Below, in pieces: positions 8,975-17,580 of a DNA stretch of 64,000 nt; within the stretch, counting starts at the first letter, position 1, and each line of letters begins with the position of its first letter. The DNA is from CAZOWM01 sp964583615 (GTDB taxonomy: Bacteria; Spirochaetota; B62-G9; DRHN01), in NCBI GenBank assembly GCA_964583615.1, contig CAZOWM010000001.1, positions 1-64,000 of the forward strand, given 5' to 3'. A program made the position numbers and the translations under genes. The notes beneath the pieces are model-generated. The model was given only the letters and a program-made list of their open reading frames with translations, was not told where the DNA came from and made no database searches.

Positions 8975-10371
8975 TTTTTTCCTCCTCCATGTAAGAGCAG
9001 CAGCGTCAAGATGTCCTCAATGGCACCACATCCTTCCAGGTTTTCTATCACCTCGATCAGGTGTGTAATTCTGTCGCTGTCAAGCAGAACGCCTGCGTTT
9101 TGACGGAATTTATTAAGAAAATCATCTCTTGTGAACGGTTTTTCCGGATGCCCTTTCGCACAATACTCCTGCTTTTTATAGATTTTCCCTTGTTGTGTGG
9201 TTATTCTTACCTTTGGGCTCAGTATGCTTTCACCAACTCTCTTTTTTTCAACTTCACGATCGGGTATGAGTATCACCTTCCGTGCACTGTGAAGAACCTC
9301 ATCGTTTTTGATCATGTCCGGTGCAAACCATGAGGCTGAAGGAGTCTTTCTCTTCAATAACATGGCGACCGCATAGGGGAGACTGAACTGGGCATCGATC
9401 ATGGACGCAGGTCTGTACACTGAAAACACACGGGCAAGATATGGAGTAACATATACCTCAACCGTTTTAATTTGTTCGTCGTGCAGTTTGTTTTCCTCTA
9501 TTATGAGGGCTACGGAATCGAGGGTTGATTGCATAAATCTGCACGTTGGGTAGGGTTTGAAACTTAAAAGATCGAGCTTGTACGGTTTCCCAAACTCTTC
9601 CACCAATCGTTCTTCTTTGTAATCTCTGCTTCCACACAGAAGGTAGTACCCATCTTCTCTATCGAGCCCTTTTTGCGAGCCGAAGAAACCTGTTTTTGCA
9701 AGAAGCGCGCACATCACACCAGTCGATGAGGCAAAACCGACACCATCCTTTATCCAGGACATTGGCCTATTTTCCAAGCTCCACATCATATTCGTATTCG
9801 GAACCGGAGAGGTTGCAGCTGCCAGGCCAAGGGCGTTGACGGTCTGTTCGACGTTGAGCCCCAAAAGCACGGATGCAGCTGTCACTGCTCCAATGACCTG
9901 AGTGTTCCCAAACCCCCAGAACTCGTCCTGTCTCGGCTCGATTGCCTCAGCGACCCGTATGGAAGATTCATACCCGAGAATCACTGCACGGATGAGCTCT
10001 TTTCCCGAACAGCGTTGTTTTTCACCGGCCGAAAGTGCTGCCCATACAACGGCCGGTCCCGGGTGTGACACACCGAGGGACCGTATCTCATAGGTGTCAT
10101 CGAAATCAAGAACCTGGGCGAGCGAGGAATTGATAAAACAGGCCTCCATGATCGGCTTTTTCCCGTTCACACCGACAACAGTGCAGGGCCCGGAATCCTC
10201 TCCGGATACACAGCAAAGAAAACATTTTCCCACATCCGTTCCGCATGCTGCAACTGCAGCTCCAATATTGTCGAGAATCGCATACTTTGCAGTTTGAACC
10301 GTTGTGCCGGGAAAATCCCCGAATTGTGTCCCAACGATGTACTGCGCGAGCGTACCCGTCGCATTCTCCAT
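8971..10371 (-). CDS. MmgE/PrpD family protein (first of a tandem pair)
   Basis: A 466-residue paralogue of the next gene with the same layout: DNIGAAVAACGTDVG near the N terminus, VILGYESSIRVAEAIEPRQ, SWIKDGVGFASSTGVMCALL and FKPYPTCRFMQSTLDS. It starts at 10371 with AAAGGA upstream. The pair diverges considerably, which argues for two different functions or a heteromeric enzyme rather than a recent duplication. The substrate is unknown. The neighbours (URO-D methyltransferase, urocanase, symporter) suggest uptake and breakdown of a small organic acid or amino-acid derivative. Confidence 0.87.
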   Translation of the reverse strand: MENATGTLAQYIVGTQFGDFPGTTVQTAKYAILDNIGAAVAACGTDVGKCFLCCVSGEDSGPCTVVGVNGKKPIMEACFINSSLAQVLDFDDTYEIRSLGVSHPGPAVVWAALSAGEKQRCSGKELIRAVILGYESSIRVAEAIEPRQDEFWGFGNTQVIGAVTAASVLLGLNVEQTVNALGLAAATSPVPNTNMMWSLENRPMSWIKDGVGFASSTGVMCALLAKTGFFGSQKGLDREDGYYLLCGSRDYKEERLVEEFGKPYKLDLLSFKPYPTCRFMQSTLDSVALIIEENKLHDEQIKTVEVYVTPYLARVFSVYRPASMIDAQFSLPYAVAMLLKRKTPSASWFAPDMIKNDEVLHSARKVILIPDREVEKKRVGESILSPKVRITTQQGKIYKKQEYCAKGHPEKPFTRDDFLNKFRQNAGVLLDSDRITHLIEVIENLEGCGAIEDILTLLLLHGGGKK

Positions 10372-10463
10372 GACGTTCGATCCTTTCTCAAGATGGCACA
10401 GTGAATTTCATGCTCGGGGAAACACACTTCACCAGAAGGGACTCAATATTCATCACCGGAAGT

Positions 10464-10484
10464 GAATGCCTTTTAAAGGCATTC
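10464..10484. repeat. Perfect inverted repeat in gap between cupin and PrpD-like genes
   Basis: GAATGCCTTT and AAAGGCATTC form a 10-bp perfect dyad around a single central base, in the 150-bp gap between the cupin gene and the first PrpD-like gene. No T-run follows on either strand, so it is not a standard terminator. It could be an operator, or an mRNA hairpin that limits read-through. Confidence 0.5.
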
Positions 10485-10521
10485 TGAAAAAAGTATTTTC
10501 AAAAACAGCGCATTCAGGAAT

Positions 10522-10917
10522 TCACAGCTCGGGTGCAATGACGAACAGCACCCGTAAAGTTCTATCCGAGAGATTCAGCCAGTAGTGCGTAAATCCCGAC
10601 GGCAGATACCCAGCTTCCTCCTCACATATCTTATAATACTCATTTCCCTCCACACAGAGAATTCCCTCACCATGAAGAACATAGTAAAATTCGTCCCCTC
10701 TGTGGGGAGGAGTTTCCTCGCCCTGGGAGTACGGGCCTATTTCGAATATCCCACCGTGCATGCGATCTGTGCTCACCATAAACTCTATAAGTATCTTGTG
10801 AGCTTCCCCATGCACGGTGGGTATTCTCTTGTCTTTCCCAATGACCCGTACTTTTTTCTCCTCAGGTCTGTCGGGGTAAATCCCCTCGAAAGAAAATCCC
10901 TTCCGCTCTTCTTTCAT
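10522..10917 (-). CDS. Small cupin-domain protein
   Basis: About 131 residues with one cupin barrel. The first motif is seen around HRGDEFYYVLHGEGILCVEGNEYYK (metal-site type H and E), the second around GYLPSGFTHYWLNLSD. The chosen ATG at 10917 has GGAAGAG just upstream; a TTG at 10947 is possible but has a poorer context. Such single-domain cupins often bind or isomerise small ligands or assist regulation. It follows the sodium symporter gene and precedes the PrpD-like pair on the same strand. The function is not known. Confidence 0.8.
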   Translation of the reverse strand: MKEERKGFSFEGIYPDRPEEKKVRVIGKDKRIPTVHGEAHKILIEFMVSTDRMHGGIFEIGPYSQGEETPPHRGDEFYYVLHGEGILCVEGNEYYKICEEEAGYLPSGFTHYWLNLSDRTLRVLFVIAPEL

Positions 10918-10964
10918 ATCTCTTCCAGCGTTTGTACTTCTCAACAACTATGAGAAACATACTC

Positions 10965-12431
10965 TCAAGTAAAAAACGGCTTGATCTTTGATTCTTCCTC
11001 CGGTTTGCTCAGGAGGCTTCCCACAATGAACAGAATCACACTCAGGGCAAATCCTACATAGAGAGATTTCGGATATCCAGGATACGGAACATTCACACCG
11101 GCTTTGTGTAGAATGAAATCGACAACGACAAACAACGCGCCTACAAGCGTGCTCAAATTTGCACCAACTCTTGTCGCCCGTTTCCACCAGAATGCACCGA
11201 CGAGTGGAACAAGCATTCCGCACACGAGAATGTCCGAACCGAGAAACAGTGCATCCAGTATGGAAGTAAATGCAAGCGCAACGAGAAGCGCAAGCAAACA
11301 GACAATCAGTGTTCCAATACGGCTTATGTTGACCGTTTTCTTTTCTGAGAGATCACCCATTTTGTGAAAGTAGCGCGCGTAGATATCTTTTGTGACGGTC
11401 ATGCCTGCTGCATTGATAAAGGTATCTGCAGAGGACATAATTGCAGCAAGAATCGCAACAAAGAGGAAAACTCCGAACCCTCCGAGAACATTCGTTGTTG
11501 CCCAGAATGTTATCTTCTCTGCTTCCGGAATCGCTTCTCCTGCCTGTTCGATCAGCTGAGGCAACCACACGGCCGCTCCCAAACCTGCGAGCACGGGGAC
11601 GATAAACAGCGGGACATTGACAACCAGTGCCCACCAGCCGCCCCGTGATGCATGCCGCTCATCCTTGGCTGAGGCGAATCTTTGGAATATTTCCTGCGAC
11701 GCGACCCAGCCGAGGCCGAATGCAATGATTATCGGCAGATAATTCCCGAAATCGTGGAAAACGTTTAAATAGCCCTCCTTTCCGGCTGCAACTTGCCTGA
11801 CAGCCGCCATTCCACCTGCTCGGTTGAGAGATATGATCGCAAAGACAACCATTCCTCCACCGAGAAGCAGTGCCTGCACCACATCGGTAAACAGAACGGA
11901 TTCATATCCTCCGAGAACCGTATAGATAATCGCCACTCCGGCAGCAATACAGAGCCCCAGATACCAGTTCATACCGACGAGGGTGTTCAGTGCCTTGGCC
12001 ATCCCGAGAAAACATGCAGCGGTGAGCCCCCAGAGGTAGCCCAGCACGCACAAAAACATTAAAAATGCTGAAAAATCACCGTACCGAATTTTGAATACAT
12101 CGGCGAGGGTATACACATTGCTGCTCGCAGAGACTCTCCGCATCTTCTTGGCAAACAGTGCAGTGATGAGCGCAATCGCAATCCACGTCGGACCTGCGAT
12201 CACCCAGATCGCGCTTGCCCCTCCGTGAAACGCTCTCCCTGTTGCAACAACTGCAGCAGTGGGCCCGAACCAGGACGCGGTAAATGTGAATGCAATCACC
12301 CACGCCTTTATGTTGCGCCCGCCTAGAAAATACGTAAGTACCGACTTCTGCCGTCTGGAAAAGATGTACCCGATGAGAAGCATGATAACCGAATAAATAA
12401 CAGCGGCGATAATGAAAATTGATTTACTCAT
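10965..12431 (-). CDS. Sodium:solute symporter (SSS family)
   Basis: A 488-residue membrane protein with about 13 hydrophobic segments, beginning MSKSIFIIAAVIYSVIMLLIGY. The SSS-type first helices include the FLGGRNIKAWVIAFTFTASW segment, which contributes to the sodium and substrate site. AGGAGGGTGAG precedes the ATG. It probably imports an organic acid or amino acid with sodium. It heads the minus-strand series cupin, PrpD pair, URO-D protein and hutU, so the substrate may be the compound degraded by those enzymes. Confidence 0.9.
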   Translation of the reverse strand: MSKSIFIIAAVIYSVIMLLIGYIFSRRQKSVLTYFLGGRNIKAWVIAFTFTASWFGPTAAVVATGRAFHGGASAIWVIAGPTWIAIALITALFAKKMRRVSASSNVYTLADVFKIRYGDFSAFLMFLCVLGYLWGLTAACFLGMAKALNTLVGMNWYLGLCIAAGVAIIYTVLGGYESVLFTDVVQALLLGGGMVVFAIISLNRAGGMAAVRQVAAGKEGYLNVFHDFGNYLPIIIAFGLGWVASQEIFQRFASAKDERHASRGGWWALVVNVPLFIVPVLAGLGAAVWLPQLIEQAGEAIPEAEKITFWATTNVLGGFGVFLFVAILAAIMSSADTFINAAGMTVTKDIYARYFHKMGDLSEKKTVNISRIGTLIVCLLALLVALAFTSILDALFLGSDILVCGMLVPLVGAFWWKRATRVGANLSTLVGALFVVVDFILHKAGVNVPYPGYPKSLYVGFALSVILFIVGSLLSKPEEESKIKPFFT

Positions 12432-12469
12432 CCACTCACCCTCCTTTTTTTTCTTATTAAAAAAGTATT

Positions 12470-12498
12470 TGTATAGAGAAAAACTTCTTTACAGGCAA
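12470..12498 (-). promoter_or_regulatory. Candidate promoter for the symporter gene
   Basis: On the minus strand TTGCCT and TATACA are separated by 17 bases, in the AT-rich divergent gap before the symporter start. The rest of the gap (12499-12657) is very AT-rich with several further TATAAT-like strings and no gene. Confidence 0.45.
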
Positions 12499-12657
12499 TG
12501 AAAATCATTATCACATTATATTTATAAAAAGAGTAAAACATCACTTAATAAAACGTTATTCACAATCATGTCGCTTATTTATTGAAGTGAAAGGGTATCT
12601 CCACAAATAGAGCAAAAAGATATTACACATTTTTATACGAAAAAATATTTTATGTCA

Positions 12658-12687
12658 AGAAATTTTCATTACAGAAATTTTCATTAC
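12658..12687 (+). repeat. Exact 15-bp tandem duplication
   Basis: AGAAATTTTCATTAC occurs twice in immediate succession and is followed directly by an ATG. It lies in the 5' region of the methyltransferase gene. Because the unit is a multiple of three, it keeps an extended N-terminal frame open, which makes the true start ambiguous. Confidence 0.9.
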
Positions 12688-12714
12688 ATGAAAGTAAAAA
12701 AGGAGTACTATGCG

Positions 12715-13392
12715 GTGAATATGAAAAATTACTACTCTGAAAATCTCTCGGCCGAAAGACTGGAACGCTGTTACACGGTTGCGCCGCCCCGTGTGCAGCA
12801 GTATTTGCACATGGAAATCAAACACGTTCTCGACAGGATCGGTCCGGGGGATATCGTCCTCGAGCTCGGCTGCGGGTATGGCAGGGCAATGGTTCCTCTG
12901 TGTGAGAAGGCACTTTTCGTGATCGGAATAGATACTTCACCGTCGAATATCGAATACGGGCATACCTATCTTCACGGTGTAAGAAATTACCGGCTTTTTC
13001 AGATGAATGCTGCCGAGCTCAAATTTCCTGACGATATGTTCGATATTGTGCTGTGCATTCAAAACGGCATCTGCGCATTTCATGTTGAAAAGAACACACT
13101 TGTACGCGAGGCTGTTCGGGTCACACGTCCCGGCGGTAGGGTATTTTTTTCGAGCTATGCGGAAAAATTCTGGGACGACCGTTTGGAATGGTTTTATCTG
13201 CAATCCAAAGAAGGCCTGCTCGGCGAAATAGATGAGCAAAAAACTCGAAACGGCATAATTGTCTGCAAAGACGGATTCGAGGTAATGACAGCGAACGGAG
13301 AGGAGTTCAAATCACTCACCTCTGAAATCGGAGTTAAATCGATAATCGAAGAAGTCGATGAGTCGAGCATCTTCTGCGAAATTATCGTATAA
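12715..13392 (+). CDS. Class I SAM-dependent methyltransferase
   Basis: About 225 residues with the Rossmann methyltransferase motifs: motif I is VLELGCGYGRAMVPL, the acidic residue after strand 2 is in IGIDTSP, and FPDDMFDIVLCIQNGI is the motif IV region. It resembles the ubiE/Methyltransf_11 group acting on small molecules. I chose GTG 12715 because AAGGAG lies nine bases upstream; ATG 12652, 12688 and 12721 are in-frame alternatives, the first two lying in or next to a tandem repeat without a ribosome site. It is divergent from the symporter and 64 bp upstream of ftcD. A role in histidine metabolism is only positional. Confidence 0.8.
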   Translation: MNMKNYYSENLSAERLERCYTVAPPRVQQYLHMEIKHVLDRIGPGDIVLELGCGYGRAMVPLCEKALFVIGIDTSPSNIEYGHTYLHGVRNYRLFQMNAAELKFPDDMFDIVLCIQNGICAFHVEKNTLVREAVRVTRPGGRVFFSSYAEKFWDDRLEWFYLQSKEGLLGEIDEQKTRNGIIVCKDGFEVMTANGEEFKSLTSEIGVKSIIEEVDESSIFCEIIV

Positions 13393-13456
13393 CGATCGAT
13401 TCGTTCATGTCCAAAACTGATTTCGTACTCACCCGCAGAGAAAAATTGGAGGACCG

Positions 13457-15130
13457 ATGAAAATTGTTGAATGTGTGCCCAACTTCTCGGAAGGAAGGGA
13501 TAGAAAAACAATAGAATCGATCGCGGAAGCGATCAGCTCATCCCCGGGGGTTGTCCTGCTCGATTTCGACCCCGGGTATGACACGAACCGTACGGTATAC
13601 AGCTTTGTGGGAGAGCCCGAGCACATACTCACTGCAGCCTGCAATGCAGTGAAAAGGGGGACCGAACTCATCGATATGCGGTTCCATGCGGGGGCACATC
13701 CGAGAATTGGTGCGTGTGATGTGTGTCCGTTTATACCGGTATCGGGAGTGGACATGGATGAGTGTGTGGAGCTTGCAAAGAAGCTGGGAAAATTCGTTGG
13801 GGAAAAGCTCACTATTCCCGTTTTTCTCTATGAGCATGCCGCCGCATCGATGGAAAGAAAAAATCTTGAACACATCCGGTCAGGCCAGTATGAGGGGCTG
13901 CGCGATAAACTTATCAAACCGGATTGGAAACCGGATTACGGGCCTTCGGAATTCAATGATCGGGTGAGAAAAACAGGTGCAACGGTAATCGGCGCGCGAG
14001 ACTTTCTTATCGCCTATAATATCAATATCAATGCAAAAGACAGAGCGCTCGCCTGTGAAATTGCGAACGCGATTCGGGAAAAAGGAAAAACGGTTATCGA
14101 TGAAAAGGGAAAACGTATACACCTTACAGGAACACTGAAGCAGTGTAAGGCTATCGGATGGTATGTTGATGAGTACAAAAGGGCACAGGTTTCAATAAAC
14201 CTCACGAATTACCACATCACCAATCTCCACCATGCCTTCGAGGCAGCATCGGTAGAGGCGTCAAAGCTTGGAGTGAGAGTCACGGGGTCTGAAATAGTAG
14301 GCCTCGTTCCAAAAAAGGCACTTATTGATGCTGGGCTGTATTACTTAAAAAAACAGGGCCAGGCTCGAGCTCTTTCGGAAAAAGATATCATCACTGCTGC
14401 TGTCCAATCACTGGGACTCAGCGAGCTTGAACTTTTTCAACCCGATAAAAAGATCATAGAGTACAGAATCCGTGCGAAGGACCTTCTTGCCGCGATGAGT
14501 CTCGAGGATTTTACCGATGAACTCGCATCAAAATCTCAGGCCCCGGGAGGAGGTTCGGTTTCGGCTCTCGCCGGTGCGATAGCTGCCGCGCTTGCTTCCA
14601 TGATCGGTAACCTGACATACAAAAAAAAGAAATATCAGGCGGTATGGATCGAGGCCGAAGAAATAGCCGCTTCCTGCTTCAGAATGAAGGACCAATTTTT
14701 AAAACTCATTGATGAAGATACAAAAGCGTTCAAACGATTTATGAGCATTGTTTCGCAAAAAAAGAAAACCGCTCCGAAAGAGGAAAGAGAAAACCATGCA
14801 CTCTCCCAAGCGCTGAAAGAAACAATCCAGGTGCCGTATGAAATGATGAAGCTTTCACAAAAACTCCTCACCCTGCTGGAGAAAATGATCAAAATCGGAA
14901 ACACAAATACGCTTTCCGAAATGGCGGTATCCGCGCACATGATAAAAACCGCTCTCCACGGCGCGCACTACAATGTTCTTCTCAATCTAAAAGAATTATC
15001 CGACGTTCATTTGAAAAAACGGCTTATTGAAGAAACGCAAAACATTGTCCAAGAAGCGGATCCGGTTTTACACATGTTGATCGAAGAGCTCGAGAAGAAA
15101 ATGAAACCTCAAAGGGATGGTGAATCATAA
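13457..15130 (+). CDS. ftcD: Bifunctional glutamate formimidoyltransferase / formimidoyl-THF cyclodeaminase
   Basis: A 557-residue fusion. The N-terminal formiminotransferase (about 1-300) moves the formimino group of formiminoglutamate to tetrahydrofolate; the HAGAHPRIGACDVCPFIP motif holds its active-site histidines. The C-terminal cyclodeaminase (about 345-557, starting DFTDELASKSQAPGGGSVSA) releases ammonia and forms methenyl-THF. The fused order is that of the animal enzyme; many bacteria have separate proteins. TTGGAGGA precedes the ATG. It converges on hutH with a 6-bp overlap of their 3' ends. The folate one-carbon product links histidine breakdown to the methyl-transfer genes that follow. 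Confidence 0.93.
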   Translation: MKIVECVPNFSEGRDRKTIESIAEAISSSPGVVLLDFDPGYDTNRTVYSFVGEPEHILTAACNAVKRGTELIDMRFHAGAHPRIGACDVCPFIPVSGVDMDECVELAKKLGKFVGEKLTIPVFLYEHAAASMERKNLEHIRSGQYEGLRDKLIKPDWKPDYGPSEFNDRVRKTGATVIGARDFLIAYNININAKDRALACEIANAIREKGKTVIDEKGKRIHLTGTLKQCKAIGWYVDEYKRAQVSINLTNYHITNLHHAFEAASVEASKLGVRVTGSEIVGLVPKKALIDAGLYYLKKQGQARALSEKDIITAAVQSLGLSELELFQPDKKIIEYRIRAKDLLAAMSLEDFTDELASKSQAPGGGSVSALAGAIAAALASMIGNLTYKKKKYQAVWIEAEEIAASCFRMKDQFLKLIDEDTKAFKRFMSIVSQKKKTAPKEERENHALSQALKETIQVPYEMMKLSQKLLTLLEKMIKIGNTNTLSEMAVSAHMIKTALHGAHYNVLLNLKELSDVHLKKRLIEETQNIVQEADPVLHMLIEELEKKMKPQRDGES

Positions 15131-16660
15131 GATATCACCAACCGCTCCCTTAACTTCTGCGAGAAGACTCCCGCTCTCGATGAGACCGCGGATTACATTG
15201 ATGTCGTTGTGGTAACGCCGGTCTTCTGTGATTGGGGGTACTTTCTTGCGGACTGCTTCGTATGCGACCTTGATACCGATACCGGGCCGAAGCGGGCTGA
15301 GAAAATGCAGCCCCTGGCAAGAAGCGAGTAACTCCATCGCGAGGATATTCTCGACGTTTTGAATGATTGTCCGGGCTTTCCGGGCTGCGGTCGTACCCAT
15401 ACTTACATGGTCTTCCTTGTCAGAGGACGTTGGAATTGAATCCACGCTTGCAGGTGCCGCGAAAAGCTTGTTCTCAGAAGCAAGGGCGGCTGCGGAGACC
15501 TGAATCATCATCAAGCCGGAATGCAACCCTCCCTTATCTGTAAGAAACGGAGGAAGCTCGCTGAAAACAGGGTTTAACAGTTTTTCAATACGTCTTTCAG
15601 AGATGCTGCCGAGCTCGGACAGTGCGATCCCGAGAAAATCACAAGCGAAGGCAACAGGCTCGCCATGGAAATTTCCGCCGGATTCCACTTTGTCTTTTTC
15701 AGGGAAAATAAGCGGGTTGTCCGTGGCGGAATTTATCTCTATGGTGAGAACCCTTCGCACATAGTCGATTACGTCCCGGACTGCTCCATGCACCTGCGGA
15801 ATGCACCTGAGTGAGTATGCGTCCTGAATTCTCGGACAGTCCTTGTGGGATACGGTGATTTCACTCTTTTCCATTAATCTGTGGAAATTTTTTGCGACTT
15901 TCATCTGTCCAGGATGGGGGCGAACTTTCTGAATATCCGGATCAAAGGCTGTGAGTGTGCCTCTGAGCGCATCAAGAGTCGCCGCTCCTACAATATCGGC
16001 AATCTTTGAAAGCCGTTCTGCTCTGAGAAGGGAGAGCACGCCGACTGCGGTCATTGTCTGTGTTCCATTGATCAGCGATAGGCCCTCTTTCGCCTTGAGT
16101 CTTATCGGGCTGATCCCTGCCTGTTTAAGCGCCTCACCCCCGTCCAGCTCTTTCCCCCTGTAGACCGCTTTCCCCTCACCGATGAGCACTGATGCAAGGT
16201 GCGCAAGAGGAGCAAGGTCTCCGGAAGCGCCCACAGAGCCTTTCTCCGGAACAACAGGGTGCACGCCCCGGTTCAGGAGGTCCATCAGCAGCTGGACAAG
16301 TTCCATCCTGACACCGGAGTTTCCAAGGGCAAAAAAATTCGCGCGCAGCACCATCATCGCTCTGACTTCTTCCTCAGTAAACGGGTCTCCGACACCGGTG
16401 CAGTGACTCCTTATCAAATTTTGCTGCAATTCTTCGACCTGGGATTCATTGATGATCACTCTGGAAAGCGCGCCAAATCCCGTATTTACCCCATAAATCG
16501 GCTTCCCCTTTCGCACTGCGTTCTCAATGCATTTCCTCGATGCATGTATTCTCTCCCTGGCTTTTTCAGACAGCGACACGTGGGCCTTCGCACATGCAAC
16601 AGCCTCGACATCCTCCGGGCTGAGAGAAAACCCATCAAGGACGACACCTTCTTTCCCCAT
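15125..16660 (-). CDS. hutH: Histidine ammonia-lyase
   Basis: HutH removes ammonia from L-histidine to give urocanate. The 511-residue protein has the GSVGASGDLAPLAH motif; A145-S146-G147 would cyclise to the MIO electrophile, at the family's usual position. YGVNTGFG (about residue 56) is also conserved. The start at 16660 is preferred because GAGGTGGG lies just upstream; a start at 16681 would add seven residues. It is transcribed from its own TTGACA-type promoter, away from the corrinoid protein gene and towards ftcD. Confidence 0.95.
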   Translation of the reverse strand: MGKEGVVLDGFSLSPEDVEAVACAKAHVSLSEKARERIHASRKCIENAVRKGKPIYGVNTGFGALSRVIINESQVEELQQNLIRSHCTGVGDPFTEEEVRAMMVLRANFFALGNSGVRMELVQLLMDLLNRGVHPVVPEKGSVGASGDLAPLAHLASVLIGEGKAVYRGKELDGGEALKQAGISPIRLKAKEGLSLINGTQTMTAVGVLSLLRAERLSKIADIVGAATLDALRGTLTAFDPDIQKVRPHPGQMKVAKNFHRLMEKSEITVSHKDCPRIQDAYSLRCIPQVHGAVRDVIDYVRRVLTIEINSATDNPLIFPEKDKVESGGNFHGEPVAFACDFLGIALSELGSISERRIEKLLNPVFSELPPFLTDKGGLHSGLMMIQVSAAALASENKLFAAPASVDSIPTSSDKEDHVSMGTTAARKARTIIQNVENILAMELLASCQGLHFLSPLRPGIGIKVAYEAVRKKVPPITEDRRYHNDINVIRGLIESGSLLAEVKGAVGDIL

Positions 16661-16705
16661 TTCCCACCTCACTTTTTTCACACCTTTTTTTCACCAAACC
16701 GGAAT

Positions 16706-16734
16706 ACAATACTGATCAAATAATAAATTGTCAA
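16706..16734 (-). promoter_or_regulatory. Promoter for hutH
   Basis: On the minus strand TTGACA is followed after 17 bases by TATTGT, about 45 bp before the hutH start. The divergent gap of 205 bp also holds a candidate plus-strand promoter. Confidence 0.6.
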
Positions 16735-16790
16735 GAAAACACCATTTTCACGGGGACTCTCTGACCGGAAAAATAATATCTGAAAACTCT

Positions 16791-16818
16791 TTGCAAATAG
16801 AAACACACCTGTTAAAAT
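16791..16818 (+). promoter_or_regulatory. Candidate promoter for the corrinoid protein operon
   Basis: TTGCAA and TAAAAT are spaced by 16 bases, 48 bp upstream of the corrinoid-protein ATG. Its back-to-back position with the hutH promoter would allow joint control from one site. Confidence 0.5.
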
Positions 16819-16865
16819 TATTCTCCTGTATTGCAGAAATTTTGAAAAGGGCCAGGAATTACTCT

Positions 16866-17531
16866 ATGAAAGATGCGAGAAAGAAAGAAATTTTCGAGCT
16901 TCTTATAAAAGCAGTCGTCGAATATGATGAAGAATCAATCGATGAGCTCTGCAGATCTGCAGTGGAAAACCAGATCGACCCTCAGGAAGCAATTCAAAAC
17001 GGGTTGTCCAGAGGTATGCACAAAGTCGGAGAATTGTACGATAGACAGGAATACGGGATTCCCGAGGTGCTCCTCTGCGCGGATGTGTTTACCCGCGGTG
17101 CTGAAGTCTTGAAACCCTTCATACAGGAAACGGCATCATCAGAAAAACTAAAGTGCACGGTCCTCATCGGAACTGTTGAGGGTGACATCCACTCGATAGG
17201 GAAGAACATGGTGAAGTTCATGCTTGGAGTAGGTGGATTCAATGTTTTTGATCTGGGAGAGGATGTTCCCGCGCAGCACTTCATAGATCGAATAAAACAG
17301 GGAAACGTGGATATTGTTGCGCTCTCCACAATGATGACCACCACACTTGCGAGTATGAAAAGTATCATCGATGAAATAAAGATACTTTTCCCGGATATGA
17401 AATTTATGGTGGGAGGTGCCTCTTTAACGAATGAATCTGCAGAAAAAGTGGGGGCAGATGGATACGCAGAGAATGCAACGGCAGCCGTAAAAAAAGCAAA
17501 ACAAATTGCAGGCGCACTGAAAGCCGGCTGA
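16866..17531 (+). CDS. Corrinoid (cobalamin-binding) methyltransferase subunit
   Basis: A 221-residue methyl carrier of the MtbC/MttC/MtaC type. An N-terminal helical B12-binding cap (about 1-90) is followed by a Rossmann-like domain with the base-off motif D107-x-H109-x-x-G112 (GDIHSIGKN), an STMMTTT segment and VGGA, all cobalamin contacts. The frame is open upstream to 16728, but the ATG at 16866 with AGGA upstream gives the standard family length. It is followed 49 bp later by an MtaA-like methyltransferase. It would accept a methyl group from a substrate-specific enzyme and pass it on. No MttB-, MtbB- or MtaB-type first methyltransferase is adjacent. Confidence 0.93.
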   Translation: MKDARKKEIFELLIKAVVEYDEESIDELCRSAVENQIDPQEAIQNGLSRGMHKVGELYDRQEYGIPEVLLCADVFTRGAEVLKPFIQETASSEKLKCTVLIGTVEGDIHSIGKNMVKFMLGVGGFNVFDLGEDVPAQHFIDRIKQGNVDIVALSTMMTTTLASMKSIIDEIKILFPDMKFMVGGASLTNESAEKVGADGYAENATAAVKKAKQIAGALKAG

Positions 17532-17580
17532 TCCGTCTCGCACAGGAGCATCTTGCACAGAGCTCTATGAGGATAGAACA

